The notes beneath the pieces were generated by a model, which was not told the DNA's origin, made no database searches, and saw only the letters and a program-made list of their open reading frames with translations. Positions 1 through 8,858 of a DNA stretch of 11,702 nt are shown piece after piece. This DNA is from Clostridiales bacterium. GTDB lineage: Bacteria > Bacillota > Clostridia > Oscillospirales > Oscillospiraceae. The first letter of the stretch is position 1, and each line of letters starts with the position of its first letter. Made by a program: the position numbers and the translations under genes. Where the stretch lies: contig JAQXNP010000039.1 in assembly GCA_029098065.1 (NCBI GenBank), positions 1-11,702 on the forward strand, read 5' to 3'.

Positions 1-456
1 AAAGAGGGCGGCTGCACGCTGGGGAATAACCGGAGCTTCTATCAAGGGCTTTTCCTTGCCCCGCATACGACTGCGCAAGCCCTGAAAACCGCTCTTTTTG
101 CCGCAAGGATGATGGAGTTGTTGGGCTATCAAACCGATCCCGCCTCAACTGATCCGCGGTATGACATCATTCAGATGATCCACTTTGGCGCTCCGGAGCC
201 GCTGAAAAAGTTCTGTAAAGGGATTCAGCTTGGCGCTCCTGTCGACTCTTTTGTCACTCCTGAGCCCTGGGACATGCCGGGATATGACACGCCGGTTATC
301 ATGGCTGCCGGGGCCTTTATTCAGGGCGCTTCGATCGAGCTTTCCTGTGATGCACCCATGCGGGAACCCTATACGGCCTATCTCCAGGGCGGGCTGACCT
401 ATGAATCAGGCCGTCTGGGTATAATGCTGGCGGTGGAGCAGCTCTCTTCGATCTGA
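1..456 (+). CDS. Methionine gamma-lyase family / YnbB-like protein (3' part)
   Basis: The frame is open from base 1 to the TGA at 454-456, so the 5' part lies outside the window; 151 residues are visible. The visible segment, with KEGGCTLGNNRSFYQGLFLAPH near its start and GGLTYESGRLGIMLAVEQL at its end, resembles the C-terminal domain of the PLP-dependent Met_gamma_lyase family (the YnbB or 'aluminium resistance' proteins, usually a little over 400 residues). These are fold-type I PLP enzymes related to cystathionine/methionine lyases. The physiological substrate is not well established, and the PLP-binding lysine would lie upstream of the window. No clear intrinsic terminator follows; only a T-rich run is seen at about 462-470. 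Family assignment comes from recognised sequence patterns, not from a search. Confidence 0.82.
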   Translation, partial: KEGGCTLGNNRSFYQGLFLAPHTTAQALKTALFAARMMELLGYQTDPASTDPRYDIIQMIHFGAPEPLKKFCKGIQLGAPVDSFVTPEPWDMPGYDTPVIMAAGAFIQGASIELSCDAPMREPYTAYLQGGLTYESGRLGIMLAVEQLSSI

Positions 457-473
457 ATTTCCGTTTTTTCTGT

Positions 474-503
474 TAATAGGACATCCTTAACTCCGCATAC
501 CCT
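474..503 (+). promoter_or_regulatory. Possible sigma-E-like promoter for yunB
   Basis: TAATAGG at 474-480 and CATACCCT at 496-503 are separated by 15 bases. They resemble the sporulation mother-cell sigma-E elements (about KMATATT and CATACAMT, spacing 14-15), with 5 of 7 and 7 of 8 positions agreeing. In Bacillus subtilis, yunB belongs to the sigma-E regulon, which makes the location sensible. The start point would fall only a few bases before the ribosome-binding site, so the leader would be unusually short. Pattern match only. Confidence 0.35.
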
Positions 504-508
504 GTGTC

Positions 509-518
509 AAGGGGGTGG
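509..518 (+). promoter_or_regulatory. Ribosome-binding site deciding the yunB start
   Basis: AAGGGGGTGG is close to the Shine-Dalgarno consensus. It lies 5 bases before GTG 524 but overlaps the earlier in-frame GTG at 515. The later GTG is therefore the better start. Confidence 0.6.
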
Positions 519-523
519 AGTCT

Positions 524-1180
524 GTGCCGGGACGGATCTGGCTCCGACGGCCCCACCGCCGGAGGGAAACGCGGATACAGCTGGTCCTTTCTGCTGTGAT
601 TGGCGTTGGTTTGGCTCTTGCGGTGATTCACTGCTGCAACGCTATGCTGCGGCCGCAGTTGACCGCTTTGGCCGAGGTTAAAGTGCGAAACCGGCTTACC
701 GTCATTTCCAATCAAGCGGTACTGGACGAACTGAATGCGGAAGATCTGTCCTATTCCGATGTAGTAACCCTTCAGACAAAAGACGGAATTGTCACCACAC
801 TTACCACAAACACCGCCCAGCTCAATCGTCTGCGGATTGCGGTGATAGACGATATCATTCCGCAGGTAGAAGAACTTGACAGTCAAGATTTGGGAATCCC
901 ATTCGGAGCCCTGACGGGGATCGATCTGCTCTCCAGTTTCGGGCCGCTTCTTCCGGTCCGGGTGTTGTCGGTGTCCTCCGCTGATGCCGTCTATCGAAAC
1001 GACTTTACAGATGCCGGAATTAACCAGACACTTCACCGAATTATGTTGGACGTATCCATTACTGCCCATCTGCTCTTTCCAAGCGGTGTGATCGAGATCC
1101 AGGTTGCCACTCCTGTTTGTGTGGCAGAGACCATTATCGTGGGACAGGTGCCGGAGGCTTACCTGAATTATAACCAATGA
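524..1180 (+). CDS. yunB: Sporulation protein YunB
   Basis: Encodes about 219 residues. A basic N-terminus (RRPHRRRETR) is followed by one hydrophobic segment (roughly residues 17-38) and an extracytoplasmic domain. This matches the Spore_YunB family: single-pass membrane proteins made in the mother cell and needed for normal spore formation in B. subtilis, with unknown biochemical activity. Recognisable parts are the LAEVKVRNRLTVISNQAV stretch after the membrane segment and the C-terminal VATPVCVAETIIVGQVPEAY. GTG 524 is chosen because the Shine-Dalgarno sequence overlaps GTG 515, which would add three residues. A possible sigma-E-like promoter lies just upstream. The next gene begins 7 bases after the stop, so yunB probably heads a unit with the VanZ-like gene and ligA. 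A long antisense frame across this gene is treated as a shadow. Confidence 0.88.
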   Translation: MPGRIWLRRPHRRRETRIQLVLSAVIGVGLALAVIHCCNAMLRPQLTALAEVKVRNRLTVISNQAVLDELNAEDLSYSDVVTLQTKDGIVTTLTTNTAQLNRLRIAVIDDIIPQVEELDSQDLGIPFGALTGIDLLSSFGPLLPVRVLSVSSADAVYRNDFTDAGINQTLHRIMLDVSITAHLLFPSGVIEIQVATPVCVAETIIVGQVPEAYLNYNQ

Positions 1181-1187
1181 GGAACCG

Positions 1188-3801
<2,614 letters not shown>

Positions 3802-3821
3802 TACAAATTTTTACAAATTTT
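3802..3821 (+). repeat. Tandem 10-bp direct repeat after ligA
   Basis: The decamer TACAAATTTT occurs twice, head to tail, at 3802-3811 and 3812-3821, directly after the ligA stop and before the terminator hairpin. The copies are identical. It may be slippage in AT-rich sequence; no function is visible. Confidence 0.7.
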
Positions 3822-3829
3822 CTTCTTGC

Positions 3830-3863
3830 GCGCCCCGCCAGCAATCTGAGGGGCGCACTTTTT
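3830..3863 (+). terminator. Intrinsic terminator after ligA
   Basis: GCGCCCC (3830-3836) pairs perfectly with GGGGCGC (3850-3856) across a 13-base loop. AC and five Ts follow (3859-3863). It ends the yunB/VanZ-like/ligA unit ahead of the rex promoter. Confidence 0.85.
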
Positions 3864-3896
3864 GTCACTGTAAATAAAAATACGGATTTAAAAAGA

Positions 3897-3915
3897 TTGT
3901 GAAAAAAATTGACAA
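3897..3915 (+). promoter_or_regulatory. Rex-like operator dyad over the rex -35 box
   Basis: TTGTGAA (3897-3903) and TTGACAA (3909-3915) form an imperfect inverted repeat, 6 of 7 pairs, separated by five As. The known Rex (ROP) site is TTGTGAANNNNTTCACAA, so one half is exact and the other differs at one base, but the spacer is 5 instead of 4. The right half contains the -35 hexamer, where a bound repressor would exclude RNA polymerase. Autoregulation by Rex is known in several Firmicutes. The extra spacer base lowers confidence. Confidence 0.5.
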
Positions 3916-3937
3916 GTCGTGTCAGATGCGGTAGACT
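3909..3937 (+). promoter_or_regulatory. Sigma-A-type promoter of rex
   Basis: TTGACA (3909-3914) is a perfect -35 hexamer. It lies 17 bases before TAGACT (3932-3937), which matches TATAAT at 4 of 6 positions. Transcription would start near 3944, about 20 bases before the rex ATG. The position between the ligA terminator and rex supports it. Confidence 0.8.
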
Positions 3938-3951
3938 TATTTTAAATAAGT
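3935..3951 (+). repeat. Perfect 17-base palindrome at the rex transcription start
   Basis: ACTTATTT and AAATAAGT are exact inverted copies around a single central T (3943). The dyad overlaps the last bases of the -10 box and is centred on the predicted start site, a classic place for a repressor operator. It does not match the Rex consensus. The binding factor, if any, is unknown. Confidence 0.6.
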
Positions 3952-3963
3952 GAGGTGGGTGAG

Positions 3964-4596
3964 ATGAAAAAAGAAAAAGTCTCCAGCGCTGTGATTCGTC
4001 GGCTGCCCCGCTATTACCGCCACCTGACCGATCTGGACCAGGCTGGTGTAGTACGTATCTCTTCCAGCGCGTTGGGAAAATCCATGCATTTGACTGCTTC
4101 CCAGATTCGCCAGGATTTATCATGTTTCGGAGAATTCGGCCAGCAGGGATATGGGTATAATGTGGAAACGCTGCGGGAGGAGATTGCCGATATTCTCGGT
4201 ATGAACCAGAAGCACACCGCCGTTATTCTCGGAGTAGGCAATCTGGGGCGTGCTTTGATGGAGAATTTTCACTTTGAACGCAGCGGCTTCACCCTGACCG
4301 CCGCCTTTGATGTGGCGCCGTCTCTGGTAGGACATGAGGTCTCCGGGGTCCAGGTCCGCTCTGTGGATGAGTTGGACTCCTATCTTCAGTCCCATCCCAC
4401 CAGTGTAGGGGTTCTTACACTGCCGCGCTGCTGCGCTGCCCCGATGGCCGACCGGCTGGTAGCCGGAGGAGTCAAGGGAATCTGGAACTTTACGAATACG
4501 GAAATCAGCTTAGAGGACTCCAATGTAATTGTGGAAAACGTCCATTTTGCCGACAGCCTCTTGGCTTTGAGTTATATGATTTCGGAGGCACTATGA
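3964..4596 (+). CDS. rex: Redox-sensing transcriptional repressor Rex
   Basis: 210 residues, the usual family size. Rex is a cytoplasmic homodimer that senses NADH/NAD+. NAD+ favours DNA binding, and rising NADH releases it from promoters of fermentation and respiration genes. An N-terminal winged helix-turn-helix (about 1-75) carries the recognition region TASQIRQDLSCFGEFGQQGYGY (44-65). A Rossmann domain follows with the nucleotide-binding loop LGVGNLGRAL (89-98), then GIWNFTN (172-178), and ends in the domain-swapped C-terminal helix DSLLALSYMISEAL. ATG 3964 is preferred over GTG 3955 because the Shine-Dalgarno GAGGTG (3952-3957) overlaps the latter and sits 6 bases before the ATG. The promoter carries a Rex-like dyad, suggesting autoregulation. 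The stop overlaps the next start (ATGA). Confidence 0.96.
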   Translation: MKKEKVSSAVIRRLPRYYRHLTDLDQAGVVRISSSALGKSMHLTASQIRQDLSCFGEFGQQGYGYNVETLREEIADILGMNQKHTAVILGVGNLGRALMENFHFERSGFTLTAAFDVAPSLVGHEVSGVQVRSVDELDSYLQSHPTSVGVLTLPRCCAAPMADRLVAGGVKGIWNFTNTEISLEDSNVIVENVHFADSLLALSYMISEAL

Positions 4597-5678
4597 ATCG
4601 ACGTTCTGCTGCAGCGCTGCTTTTGGCGGCTACGCTGCTCTCTGGATCAGCCGTCATTGCCGCCGATGCCGGTTCTTCCTCTGACCCGCTGATCACATTG
4701 AGCTGGCTGAAGGATACTTTTATCCCGGACACGGTGGCCAAGGCCGAAAAAAGAATCGAAGATCAGATGGAGAAAATGGATTCTTCCGCGCTCTCCGGCC
4801 AAGGCATCAGCGGAAGTGAGCTGCGGGTCAAACGGGGAGATGTGCTCCGGCTGGAAACCGGAAATGGTCTGATCTCCCTGGCCGGGTCCTTGTCCGGAAC
4901 TTCCAATGGTTCCATCATTGATCTGACCACGGGAACCGAACTGACGCCCGGCAGTGCGCTGGTTCTCAATCACCAGTATCTGGCCGCTGAAAATACCTCT
5001 GCTGTCTTTTCGGTAATTTCCGATACGGCTGTCGTGCGGTTTACCGGCAATTATCAGCTGAGTTCCAGCGGGGAAGTGGATTATAATGCCCTGGCCGATG
5101 CCTTAAAGGCCTTGGGGCTTTTTAAGGGCAGCACAGTACCCTATGGCTCCGGATATGAACTGGAGGCTGCTCCTACCCGCATTCAGAGTCTCATCCTGTT
5201 TCTGCGGTTAATGGGGGAAGAAACGGCCGCTCTCGACTATTCCGGCGGAGTTGTTTTCTCTGATGTGCCAAGCTGGGCCCAGCCGTATGCTGCCTATGCC
5301 TACGACAAAGGCTATGCCAAAGGCCGGGGAAAAGATGCCCAGGGCCGTGTCATATTCGATTCCAATACTTCTGTCAGTGCGGATGAATATGCCACCTTCC
5401 TGCTGCGGGCGCTGAGTTATGAGGAAGGAATCGACTTCAACTGGCTTACCGCCGTCCATGATGGAGTCTCTCTCAATGTATTTACCAGCGGGGAAGAGAT
5501 CATGTTAAAAAACAAGACCTTCCTCCGGGCACAGACTGTTTACCTGTCCTATTATGCTCTTTCAGCCCAGGTAAAGGGGACAGGGGAGACTCTTTTGGAT
5601 CAGCTGATCGGCAGGGAGGCAGTGGATGGGGCCGCTGCCAGTCAGGTGATAGCTTCGGCAGCAGGAAAGCGCCTTTAA
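4593..5678 (+). CDS. Secreted protein with SLH-like repeats
   Basis: 361 residues. A signal peptide is clear: basic NRR, a hydrophobic core, and likely cleavage after Ala23 (AVIA|ADAG). Residues about 30-155 form a Ser/Thr-rich domain with LRVKRGDVLRLETG and TGTELTPGSALVLNHQYLAA, a pattern I recall from Oscillospiraceae surface proteins. Two S-layer-homology-like segments follow: about 164-212 (ALKALGLFKGS, APTRIQSLILFLRLMG) and 221-275 (FSDVPSWAQPYAAYAYDKGY, SADEYATFLLRAL), with a weaker third at about 295-327. SLH domains usually anchor proteins to cell-wall polymers. No catalytic motif is seen, so the role is unknown. The start shares the ATGA of the rex stop and has its own GGAGG (4584-4588), so it is translated from the rex transcript. 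A strong terminator follows. Confidence 0.8.
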   Translation: MNRRSAAALLLAATLLSGSAVIAADAGSSSDPLITLSWLKDTFIPDTVAKAEKRIEDQMEKMDSSALSGQGISGSELRVKRGDVLRLETGNGLISLAGSLSGTSNGSIIDLTTGTELTPGSALVLNHQYLAAENTSAVFSVISDTAVVRFTGNYQLSSSGEVDYNALADALKALGLFKGSTVPYGSGYELEAAPTRIQSLILFLRLMGEETAALDYSGGVVFSDVPSWAQPYAAYAYDKGYAKGRGKDAQGRVIFDSNTSVSADEYATFLLRALSYEEGIDFNWLTAVHDGVSLNVFTSGEEIMLKNKTFLRAQTVYLSYYALSAQVKGTGETLLDQLIGREAVDGAAASQVIASAAGKRL

Positions 5679-5698
5679 CGTTTTCCAGACAGGAAATC

Positions 5699-5732
5699 AA
5701 AAACCGTGAAGGAAAAATCCTTCACGGTTTTT
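5699..5732. terminator. Strong intrinsic terminator after the SLH-like gene
   Basis: A perfect 15-bp stem (5699-5713 with 5718-5732; G/C core ACCGTGAAGG) closes an AAAA loop. It is flanked by As on the left arm and Ts on the right, so it can act on either strand. It ends the rex unit 20 bases past the stop of the SLH-like gene. Confidence 0.93.
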
Positions 5733-5792
5733 CAATGTACACCACGCCGCATGGCTTCCGCATAGGATAGGGGCAGAAAAGGAGGGGGCTGT

Positions 5793-6356
5793 ATGAGCAG
5801 TCCAAAGATCATCCCCTATGACCGGGCCGCAGCGGTAGCTTATGCGCATCGTTGGGCCTTTGGACGAAATCCCAATTACTATGACTATGAGGAGCTCGGC
5901 GGGGACTGCACCAATTTTGCGTCTCAGTGCCTGTATGCCGGCACTGGTGTGATGAATTTTACGCCAACCTTCGGGTGGTATTATATCGATGCCAACAATA
6001 AAGCGCCCGCGTGGACCGGCGTAGAGTATTTCCGTAATTTTCTCGTCCGCGGAGAAATAACCCCGGGCCCCTTTGCCGCTGAGGCCAGCTTGCAGGATAT
6101 GCTTCCCGGGGATTTTCTGCAATTTAATTTTAAAGGAGAGACCTTCTCTCACACGCCCATTGTCGTGTCAATCGGCCGTCCGGCCACACCGGAAAACACG
6201 CTGGTCGCGGCTCATTCCTATGACGCAGACTACCGCCCTCTGAGTACCTATACCTATCATCAGATTCGGTATCTGCATATTCTGGGCGCCTATCCGTCCA
6301 ATCAGCCCGCCGGCGCTGTTAATCCTCCGGTCCGGAGACCTTTTTCTTCCCAGTGA
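5793..6356 (+). CDS. Amidase-domain (Amidase_6-like) putative cell-wall hydrolase
   Basis: 187 residues, starting at an ATG with a very strong AAAGGAGGGGG Shine-Dalgarno sequence. The core fits the putative amidase domain family (Amidase_6, NlpC/P60/CHAP-like cysteine peptidase fold). GGDCTNFASQ carries the likely nucleophile Cys39; LPGDFLQF is followed by FSHTPIVVS with the likely catalytic His120; and YRPLSTYTYHQIRYLHI closes the fold. No signal peptide or membrane segment is visible, which is odd for a wall hydrolase, so it may act on spore or cytoplasmic substrates or reach its target by lysis or a non-classical route. The bond it cleaves is not determined. The gene stands alone after a terminator, and its last 38 bases overlap in antisense the 3' end of the recombinase gene. 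Confidence 0.82.
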   Translation: MSSPKIIPYDRAAAVAYAHRWAFGRNPNYYDYEELGGDCTNFASQCLYAGTGVMNFTPTFGWYYIDANNKAPAWTGVEYFRNFLVRGEITPGPFAAEASLQDMLPGDFLQFNFKGETFSHTPIVVSIGRPATPENTLVAAHSYDADYRPLSTYTYHQIRYLHILGAYPSNQPAGAVNPPVRRPFSSQ

Positions 6357-7338
6357 CCTGTCCCAGCGGGTTTGCCTTGGCGGCCAGCCGAAGATTTTCA
6401 TTATCCACATGGGTATAGATTTGGGTCGTGTTCAGATGCTCGTGACCCAGCACTTCCTGAAGCGTCCGAACATCCACACCGTTTTGAAGCATCAGGGTGG
6501 CCGCGGTGTGGCGGAGTTTATGGGGAGAATATAGGCTGGAATCCAATCCCGCCTGATTCAGATATTTTTTTACCATTTTCTCTACAGCGGCTTTCGAGAT
6601 ACGCTTTCTCCGCCGGCTGAGGAACAAAGCGTTTTTGTCGATGGCCTGCTGGCTGTTTCGAACGGACAGATAGTTCTGAATTGACTGGATACAGGCGTCA
6701 TTTAAGTACAAAATCCGCTCTTTATTGCCTTTTCCCAGCACTCTGAGCTGGTCACCGCGGACGTCTGGGATATTCAGGCCGATCAGTTCGGAGATCCGAA
6801 GGCCGCAGTTCAGCATCAGAGTCAGCATGCAGCGGTCACGTTCCGCAAACGGGCCGTCTACACTTTCCAGCAGCTGGATACTGCTGTCCAGATCCAGATA
6901 TCGCGGAAGGGATTTCTTGATCCGGGGAGAGTCCAAATCCTGCATGGGATTTTCTGTCAGTAGTTTTGCCTTATTAGTCAGATATTTATAAAAGGAGCGG
7001 ATCGTGGCGATTTTCCGGGCCCTGGAACTGGCTTTCAGCCCATAGTCTGTGCTATCACTGTTGGGATGCTGCGGCCGGTCCCGGCTGAGGTAGCTCATAT
7101 AAGTGTACACATCAGACAACGTGACCGAGCGAATCAAATCAATATCCACATCACTGATATCAATTTTCTGAAATTCCACGGTGCGGGGCACATAACCTTT
7201 TTCCAGTTTCATGTACCGAAAGAAATTGCGCAGATCAAGGTAGTATTCATCAACCGTCTTTTTTGAGTGGCCTTGAATGGTCTCATGGTAGGTCAAAAAA
7301 TCTCTCAGAATAGGCGGAGCGTCAGTTCGGTCAATCAT
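6319..7338 (-). CDS. Tyrosine recombinase, XerC/XerD type
   Basis: 339 residues. An N-terminal SAM-like core-binding domain (about 8-130, with ILRDFLTYHETIQGHSKKTVDEYY) is followed by the catalytic domain. The full set of tyrosine-recombinase residues is present: Arg181 (CGLRISEL), Lys203 (LGKGNKER), His273 and Arg276 (SPHKLRHTAA), His299 (VLGHEHLNTTQ) and the nucleophile Tyr308 (IYTHV). Enzymes of this group exchange DNA strands through a 3'-phosphotyrosine at sites of two inverted 11-bp arms around a short core; Xer members resolve chromosome dimers at dif. It is longer than E. coli XerD (298), mainly through an extended linker near 45-100. The gene lies 149 bases downstream of radA on the same strand, next to a perfect palindrome. 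No good Shine-Dalgarno precedes the ATG. No integrative-element genes surround it, favouring a resident Xer protein. Confidence 0.92.
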   Translation of the reverse strand: MIDRTDAPPILRDFLTYHETIQGHSKKTVDEYYLDLRNFFRYMKLEKGYVPRTVEFQKIDISDVDIDLIRSVTLSDVYTYMSYLSRDRPQHPNSDSTDYGLKASSRARKIATIRSFYKYLTNKAKLLTENPMQDLDSPRIKKSLPRYLDLDSSIQLLESVDGPFAERDRCMLTLMLNCGLRISELIGLNIPDVRGDQLRVLGKGNKERILYLNDACIQSIQNYLSVRNSQQAIDKNALFLSRRRKRISKAAVEKMVKKYLNQAGLDSSLYSPHKLRHTAATLMLQNGVDVRTLQEVLGHEHLNTTQIYTHVDNENLRLAAKANPLGQVTGKKKVSGPED

Positions 7339-7424
7339 ATGCGGTCGTAAGGCATCGGAGGACTGAAACCGGAATTGGAGCTGATCATGGCGAGCATGAC
7401 CGCCTAGGTATATTTATCCTCCCT

Positions 7425-7458
7425 CCAAGTAAACAAAATTTTTATTTTGTTTACTTGG
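7425..7458. repeat. Perfect 15-bp inverted repeat upstream of the recombinase gene
   Basis: CCAAGTAAACAAAAT (7425-7439) and ATTTTGTTTACTTGG (7444-7458) are exact inverse complements around TTTT. Neither side is followed by a T-run outside the stem, so it is not a standard terminator. The inner 28 bases (7428-7455) can be read as two 11-bp arms around a 6-bp centre, the layout of a Xer/dif core site. The right arm TTTTGTTTACT agrees with the right arm of B. subtilis dif as I recall it at 8 of 11 positions. It could equally be an operator or an mRNA hairpin between radA and the recombinase gene. Confidence 0.75.
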
Positions 7459-7487
7459 TCGTCTGCCTGAAACCTCCTCTCTTTCAT

Positions 7488-8858
7488 TCATAGAACAGCG
7501 GCCAGTGCCTCGCGGATATTATGTACCTTAATGAGCTGCAGACCATCCGGCACGGTCACTTTTCCGCACCTGGCCGGGACAATGCATTTGGCGAATCCAA
7601 GGCGATGAACCTCGCTGAGCCGCTGATTCAGGGCGTTCACCGAACGCAGCTCGCCGGTCAGTCCCACCTCGCCGATGGCGGCCAGATCGCCAGGTACAGG
7701 CTTGTCCCGAAAACTGGAAGCCAACGCAAGGACAGCAGCCAGATCTACCGCCGGCTCCTCCAATTCCAGTCCGCCCACCACATTGACATAGGCATCACAG
7801 GTATGGACAAGCAGTCCGCCCCGCTTTTCCAGAACCGCCAGAAGCAGCATGGTACGGTTGAAATCCACACCGGAGGCCATTCTTCTCGGCATGCTTGAAC
7901 TGGTCGGTGTCAGAAGGGCCTGAACCTCCGCCAGGACCGGGCGGATCCCCTCCATGGCGCAGGTGACACAGGTCCCCGGTGTGTTGGTAGGCCGGCCCTC
8001 CAGCAGCATTTCCGATGGATTCGGAACCTCTGAGAGGCCGGTATCCGCCATCTCAAAAACCCCGATTTCGTTGGTGGCTCCAAACCGGTTTTTGGCGGCC
8101 CGAAGAATGCGGTAGGTGGTCTGCTGCTCCCCCTCAAAATAAAGCACACAATCCACCATGTGTTCCAAAACCTTGGGCCCCGCAATGGAACCCTCTTTAT
8201 TGACGTGGCCGATGACAAAAACAGTAATCCCCTGCCCTTTGGCTACATTCATCAGGGCCAGTGTGCAGTCCTTCACCTGTCCCACACTGCCCGGTGAAGT
8301 GGTCAGATCTCCATTATACAGAGTCTGGATGGAATCCACAATGAGTACATCCGGCTTCAGTTCATCCACCGCGGAGAGAATATTCTCCAGATTGGTCTCG
8401 GCCAGAAGATACAGCCGTTCTCCCCTCACCCGCAGCCGCTCCGCCCGGAGTTTAATCTGCCGTTCCGACTCTTCTCCGGAGACGTAAAGGACATTGGCAA
8501 ACCGGCACAAGCTGTCACAGATCTGCAGCATTAAAGTGGACTTGCCAATGCCTGGAGCGCCGCCCACCAGAACAAGGGACCCCTTTACCGCACCGCCGCC
8601 CAGGACCCGGTCCAACTCTCTCATCCCAGTTTCAAACCGGAGTTCATCAGTGGCTTCCACCTCTCCGATCAGTCTGGGATGAGCAAAACCAAAGCCCCCT
8701 TCTCTGCGTCCGCTGGCAGATTTGGGAACCTTGGATTTGGGCTCAGAGGGCCGTTCCACAATTGTATTCCAGGCCCCGCAGGCCGGGCACTGCCCCTGCC
8801 AACGCAGGACCTCATTTCCGCATTCCGTGCAGAAAAAGACATTTTTCGATTTCGCCAT
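7488..8858 (-). CDS. radA: DNA repair protein RadA (Sms)
   Basis: 456 residues, normal length. RadA is a RecA-like ATPase/helicase that promotes branch migration of recombination intermediates. Visible parts: a four-cysteine zinc finger (Cys10, 13, 24, 27; FCTECGNEVLRWQGQCPAC); the ATPase core with Walker A GGAPGIGKST (99-108) and Walker B VLIVDS (171-176); the RadA signature KNRFG (256-260); and a C-terminal Lon-like domain (about 325-456, with VDFNRTMLLLAVLEKRGG and GEVGLTGELRSV). In RadA this last domain is structural, not proteolytic. The ATG at 8858 is chosen because it gives the family-standard MAKSK start with GGAAAGG 9 bases upstream; an in-frame GTG at 8903 would add 15 atypical residues. 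It lies between the cwlD-like amidase and the recombinase on the same strand. Confidence 0.97.
   Translation of the reverse strand: MAKSKNVFFCTECGNEVLRWQGQCPACGAWNTIVERPSEPKSKVPKSASGRREGGFGFAHPRLIGEVEATDELRFETGMRELDRVLGGGAVKGSLVLVGGAPGIGKSTLMLQICDSLCRFANVLYVSGEESERQIKLRAERLRVRGERLYLLAETNLENILSAVDELKPDVLIVDSIQTLYNGDLTTSPGSVGQVKDCTLALMNVAKGQGITVFVIGHVNKEGSIAGPKVLEHMVDCVLYFEGEQQTTYRILRAAKNRFGATNEIGVFEMADTGLSEVPNPSEMLLEGRPTNTPGTCVTCAMEGIRPVLAEVQALLTPTSSSMPRRMASGVDFNRTMLLLAVLEKRGGLLVHTCDAYVNVVGGLELEEPAVDLAAVLALASSFRDKPVPGDLAAIGEVGLTGELRSVNALNQRLSEVHRLGFAKCIVPARCGKVTVPDGLQLIKVHNIREALAAVL

Noticed and set aside
473..1177. Minus-strand open frame (234 codons) opposite yunB
   Set aside because: It is fully antisense to a recognisable YunB gene, and its composition (rich in His, Gln and Arg) is typical of a shadow frame.
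6319..7338. The tyrosine recombinase as the integrase of a mobile element
   Set aside because: Its neighbours are core genes (radA and a cwlD-like gene), there is no tRNA, excisionase, phage or conjugation gene, and no flanking direct repeats were seen.
7425..7458. Palindrome as an intrinsic terminator of radA
   Set aside because: The stem is AT-rich and is followed on the minus strand by AGGGAGGATAAAT instead of a T-run. On the plus strand TCGTCTGCC follows.
7404..7487. Minus-strand 27-codon frame starting right after the radA stop (TGAATG)
   Set aside because: No Shine-Dalgarno sequence precedes its ATG, it runs through the palindrome, and its product resembles nothing known. Probably chance.
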